A stretch of DNA of 64,000 bases from Chinchilla lanigera (taxonomy: Eukaryota > Chordata > Mammalia > Rodentia > Chinchillidae), in the NCBI RefSeq assembly GCF_000276665.1, contig NW_004955423.1:4834783-4898782 (forward strand), given 5' to 3'. The position numbers were made by a program, and so were the translations under genes. Numbering within the stretch: position 1 is the stretch's first letter; each line of letters starts with the position of its first letter. The notes under the pieces were generated by a model. It worked only from the letters and a program-made list of their open reading frames with translations, had not been told where the DNA came from and did no database searches. Shown here piece by piece: positions 60,305 to 64,000 of this stretch.

Positions 60305-60635
60305 TCAACTGCATAGTTTAGAAATTTATTGCTCACATTTTTGGAGGCTGGAAAGTCCAAGATCTGGATGCCAGCATGGTTGATTTGGTGAGAAATGTCT
60401 TCCAGGCTGCAGACTCCTGACTTCTTTTTGTGTTGTCACATGATAGAAGGCACAAATTAGCTTTCTGAGCATTCCTTTTGTAAAGGGATTAATCCAAATC
60501 ACCAGTGCTGTGTTCTGGGGGCTTGATATGTTTGTAAAGAGGCTACCTCCTATTTCCATTACATTGGGTGTAAAAATTTGAGCATATACATATTGGAGGG
60601 ACGTCAGTATTCTTTTCATTGCATTCTATGTGCAG
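60305..60635 (-). mobile_element. MaLR (MLT1-like) LTR, reverse orientation
   Basis: Inverted MLT1 order: tagaaatttattgctcacat, ggaggctggaaagtccaaga, tgccagcatggttgatttgg, gacttctttttgtgttgtca, gggattaatccaaatcacca. The open frame across it is fortuitous. Confidence 0.8.
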
Positions 60636-60699
60636 TTTTAGATCCTATTAGGTAAGAATTTCATGTTTATGTATGTTTTTGCCTTACTCAATGTTAGAT

Positions 60700-60737
60700 G
60701 CTCTGGTGGACACCTATGTGAATGCCATCAATGGGTA
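60700..60737 (+). pseudogene. GBP exon 7 start, short relic
   Basis: After an acceptor-like ACTCAATGTTAG the sequence reads in one frame as DALVDTYVNAIN then G and a break. GBP exon 7 typically starts with a segment containing TYVNAI (start of the helical domain). Only about 36 bases survive before the homology ends. On its own it would be weak; the position and orientation between exons 2 and 10 support it. Confidence 0.55.
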
Positions 60738-61239
60738 TATATTATTTCTTTTGTAAATGGTTATCTTAATATATTATTTGTATGTGATGAAATTCATTTA
60801 TTTTCAGCATGTAATACATTTTTGAAAAACGAATATAGTCAGGTAGACATTACCACAGTCAAAACAGAGAATATACCCTAAAAGCACTCTTCTATTCCAA
60901 ATTTTCCTTTCCTTTCTACCAGTTCTGAGCTTTTCTTTCTTTTTTTTTTTTTGGTAAGAATCTCTCTCATAAGATACATGTCTTAATAAGTTTAAAACAA
61001 GTGACCCAGTATTGTTACCTACAGGTCCTATGCTCTGTAGTAGATATCCATAACTTACTCATTTGCATAACTGAAACTTGGTACTCTTAATGAACAACTG
61101 CCCACTTTTCTTTCCCTTACTTATTCACAGCCCTCATTATACTTTCTGTTCTCATGAGTTTAAATATTTTATGTTTGGTTTGGTCTCTGATCTCAGAAGA
61201 GTCGAGCTCACGCCTTTTTTCTGTCTCTAAAACTTACCT
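60738..61239. other. Intronic sequence with possible old L1 fragment
   Basis: Sequence near 61020-61190 (atatccataacttactcatt, actgaaacttggtactctta, ctgttctcatgagtttaaat) resembles an old L1M 3' part; not confirmed. Confidence 0.35.
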
Positions 61240-61437
61240 TGGGTGGCTGAGAAAGTCAGAAGTGAAGCAGCTAAGAAGGAACAGAAGCTGTTAAGGCATA
61301 AGCAGAATGAGCAGTAGCAACAGATGGCGGCACTCCAGATGAGTCTCAAAGAAAACCGACCAACTGAGAGGGAGGCTAGAAGGGAATCAGCAACACCTTC
61401 TGAGAGACTTGTAGGGATTTTAGAGCACACGCTGAAG
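61240..61437 (+). pseudogene. GBP exon 10 relic (C-terminal coiled coil)
   Basis: Translation VAEKVRSEAAKKEQKLLRHK then QNEQ, a stop (TAG at 61315), then QQMAALQMSLKEN and, after a gap relative to the family, RLVGILEHTLK. This is the charged helix of GBP4/6-type C-termini. The exon ends at CTGAAG followed by GCGAGT, a GC-type donor or a mutated GT donor, at 61438. The next coding exon at 62385 continues in phase 0. The upstream acceptor was not recognised (the sequence before reads ACCTTGG). The in-frame stop and deletion make it a pseudogene. Confidence 0.75.
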
Positions 61438-62384
61438 GCGAGTTTGGTAGTGATCCCTATAATTCCTGATGAGTGGTTGATTTGGTACCTTATGAAGGAA
61501 TTACAGAAGGTTAAAATAGAGTGACAAAGGCAAGCATCGCTGCCACTTACTGCCTTTGATTCACATGGATGAAGGATCCTGGCTTTTTCAGAAGCCTTTA
61601 GTTTTGCAGTACTTTGAAACTGTGAGGAGTGCACAATGACTTCAGGTTTCCTACGACGTTGAAGAATAGTAATAACTTCTTCAAGAATTGAGTTGCTGTT
61701 TTGATAGTTCTCTGCTGAGCTAATGGGGTTTAACTTAAACAGGGTTTCACAGATTATAGTATAATTATTCCACCCAAGAGTATTTAATAAAAGCAGCAAC
61801 AGGATGTTTTCAAGGTCACTAACAATTATCAGGAGCCCTGCTATCAACAAAGGTCCTGACCTAGGCTTCTTGGTGACTCAAACTACCAGACATACAGATT
61901 TAGAAATAAAAGTAACTAATGCCTCCTAATTTGGTCCAGATATATCTAGATTTGAATAATCTGCCCATGTCTCTCAAAAATTTTTGGAAGAAGTTATCCA
62001 TTTAGTCATCTGAAAGTATTTATATCAGATTTTATGACCATACTATAAGCCCAATTCCCAGTGGGACTAAAAATTTGTGAGCTGGTGAATCCCTCCCAAC
62101 TGGAATTTTTGTTGGAACTTTATAACTTGTTTAAATGCTTGGCTTAGCACCCAGGGAAAACCTCATGGTGGGTGAAGATCAGCATATGAATAAAGCTGTA
62201 AACTCTACTTCTTCCCATTGTCCAGGTCCAGCCAAGAAGATATTCTCTGCTTCAAATATTATGTGTTGGAAAGAATATGCAGAAAATAGAATTCAACAAA
62301 ATTCTTAAATATAAACCTAACACTTGAAATACTGGATATTTAAAAGCTATTTCTTTCTCATGACCATGAACCACTTTATTTTAG
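61438..62384. other. Intron between GBP exon 10 and 11 relics
   Basis: Ends with a pyrimidine-rich tract and AG (CCACTTTATTTTAG). No other element recognised. Confidence 0.6.
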
Positions 62385-62553
62385 ATACAAGAGTATCTGA
62401 TTAAAGAAGGATTTAAGAAAAAAATCTGAAGAGATGAAAACAGAGACAAATCATCTGAGAAATCTGATTGAGACTACTACAAGTGACAAAACTTCTTGGA
62501 CTGGACAAGCCCTGGAACAATTTGTTAATATCTCTAATCTACAATATTCCTGA
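62385..62553 (+). pseudogene. GBP exon 11 relic (C-terminal helix)
   Basis: A clean acceptor ATTTTAG precedes ATACAAGAG, which reads IQEYLIKEGFKKK. After one extra A in an oligo(A) run near 62426 it reads SEEMKTETNHLRNLIETTTS followed by DKTSWTGQALEQF to a stop near 62553. It matches the GBP C-terminal helix and resembles the exon at 42516. No CaaX prenylation box is visible. It is the terminal exon of the plus-strand pseudogene. Confidence 0.8.
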
Positions 62554-62834
62554 TGATATCTCTAAGTTAGTATCTCTAATTTGCTATATTTCTGATGGTA
62601 TATTAAATTTGATTTGGAATAGCCTGAAATCAGGATTTTAAATGAAGTCTCTTAAAAACAACAGAAAGTAGGACTGTGTTGTTATCTATTAGTGATATAT
62701 GAATGTTTTAGTTTCACTAAAAAGTTTTGAAAATAAAAAGTACCTACCAAGAGTATTAGTACTTCATATATTAAATAGAATGAATACTAGTTTTTATTAC
62801 TTATTTTAAAGGAAAGACCGAGTAACAATGTATA
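62554..62834. other. Probable 3' untranslated or flanking sequence
   Basis: AT-rich; AATAAAAAG near 62733 could be a former poly(A) signal. The repeated tgatatctctaa/tagtatctctaa motif near 62550-62580 is a small local duplicate. Confidence 0.35.
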
Positions 62835-63045
62835 ATAGGGATTCGCAGACCCTGGCTTGAAGGTCCATTTTTTCTGCCTCCTGTTGTTAGAAATAAAAAG
62901 TTTTATCAGAACACAATCATGCTCATTCGTGTACATATTATCTATGATGGCTTCCACGTCACAACAGAGCTGATCAACTGCAAAAAGCATAATACAGACC
63001 AGAAAATTTACATTGTTTCCTTTTAGATTCCATAAAAATAAAAAG
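62835..63045 (+). mobile_element. hAT/Charlie-type MER DNA transposon relic
   Basis: The order gattcgcagaccctggcttg, aaaagttttatcagaacaca, gctcattcgtgtacatatta, tctatgatggcttccacg, aacagagctgatcaactgc, cataatacagaccagaaaat follows a common mammalian non-autonomous DNA transposon. Exact family not certain. Confidence 0.55.
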
Positions 63046-64000
63046 TTGTGGTAAGATGGTTTAAGAGGATGAATAAAGAAAAAGACCAATTCTGTACTAG
63101 AGGAAAAAATTATCTAGGAAAAAAATAAAGACTATCACTGAAAGTCACAAAAAAGGAAATATCCAATCTGTACATTCAAGGCCATTCACCTCTAATATTT
63201 TTATAAACTTAGTGTGTTCTCACTTAAAAATATGTTTTTATGAGGATAGGAGTTCCTTTTATAAATTCTCAAGGAAGAACACCAAGAATGGAAGAACACC
63301 AAGAATGAGTAGTACTGCTTCCAAGCACTTAAAATGAAAGCAGGAAGCCATTTTGGGTCAGGTTGGAAGTACATTTTCTGGCAAATTAATCTTTTATTTG
63401 GATCACAGACATGCCCCACCCACCATGTGAGCTGACCTTTGGACTGGACCAAATTAGTTTCCTGAATCATTATTTGCTAGCCTCTGTTTCATGAGCCAGT
63501 GTGCTGTCATCTGTAGATCTAGAAAATGTCTTTTCCATCTCTTTGTGAGATGAAGGTCAGGACTAAGTTACATTTATTCAACATTACACTTTCAGTGAGA
63601 TAACGCAATTCTCCTGCAATATGACATTAGTAGGCAGGGTTAGAACTTCAAATCCAAACCTGATGATGTTCAGGGATTTGCTCAACAAATGTAGTTCCTG
63701 GGAGCCACCTGGATCAGTAAACAGAAGAATGTTCCTAACAGTAAAACAAGAATTGCTGATCTTGGCAACTCCCACCAACACTAATCAATCTCAGCAGGTA
63801 GTAAGCTTGTTTTGGCTATGAATGGCAATATGTACTGTAACTGGAAGATATTTGGGCCCCTTAGTTAAAGTCACCTGCAAAAAGGCTACCTCTGTATTGA
63901 GTTTCCACAAATGGTAGGCTCTAGAAGTCATGTACCATATACTAGCATGGGCCTATGGAGTCCAACAATCTCAGGTAATTCAAGTCTGAATCACATCTAT
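63046..64000. other. Unassigned sequence to window end
   Basis: No gene or repeat recognised. A short direct duplicate aagaacaccaagaatg occurs twice near 63275-63306. Confidence 0.35.

Noticed and set aside
61227..61850. 207-codon open frame on the minus strand
   Set aside because: It is antisense to the GBP exon 10 relic and runs on into its intron. The composition (Leu/Ser/Ile-rich) and lack of any domain fit a fortuitous frame.
1..64000. CRISPR arrays, operons or phage elements
   Set aside because: The repeat families and spliced gene structure are mammalian; the tandem repeats seen are microsatellites or duplications.

Overview
The window is non-coding, repeat-rich mammalian DNA, almost certainly from a rodent. 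It is full of 7SL-derived B1-type SINEs, an abundant tRNA-derived ID-like SINE (element starts GGGGCTGGGGATTTAGCTCA), B1+tRNA dimers of B4 type, young and old LINE-1, MaLR-type LTRs, and two 100-N assembly gaps. The tRNA-SINE variant suggests a non-murid lineage, possibly castorimorph, but this is not proven. No intact protein-coding gene was found. Nearly all short open frames are chance frames or fall inside repeats.

The unifying theme is a graveyard of guanylate-binding proteins (GBPs), the interferon-induced dynamin-like GTPases. On the minus strand, four paralogous blocks of GBP 5' sequence lie at about 10.0-14.35 kb (A), 15.85-19.6 kb (B), 20.7-23.5 kb (C) and 32.7-33.75 kb (D). Copy B keeps a readable first coding exon with intact splice sites, but the residue aligned to the catalytic arginine finger (R48 of human GBP1) is Cys. 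Copy A has lost its P-loop and splice donor and has a stop at codon 20. Copy C has lost most of its coding exon and its exon-1 donor but keeps a textbook interferon-stimulated response element. Block D is only promoter-distal sequence, fused to a GBP exon-6 pseudo-exon. On the plus strand there are a GBP-like last exon at 42.5 kb and a scattered pseudogene at 56.8-62.6 kb with relics of exons 2, 7, 10 and 11.

The left 10 kb holds a degraded class I (gamma-like) endogenous retrovirus: gag zinc knuckles, protease, reverse transcriptase, RNase H, integrase and env, then an old L1 insertion and a 3' LTR. The env/LTR end of this provirus was tandemly duplicated together with the GBP 5' region. The duplication junction can be read near 14351. 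A truncated L1 with visible target-site duplications is shared by A and B but absent from C and D, which gives a relative chronology.

From 23.5 to 57 kb the sequence is mainly layered transposons: L1 fragments in both orientations, MaLR LTRs, a class II ERV solo LTR at 37.3 kb, a MER5A-type DNA transposon relic at 36.9 kb, and a long antisense L1 ORF2 at 52.3-56.2 kb. Two copies of another ERV LTR family sit in opposite orientation at 1-432 and 51.06-51.51 kb. The most unusual small feature is a 37-bp insert in copy A matching the 5' half of tRNA-Gln, flanked by 13-bp direct repeats. No new defence or metabolic system was recognised. The interest lies in GBP copy-number turnover and the retroelement traffic around it.
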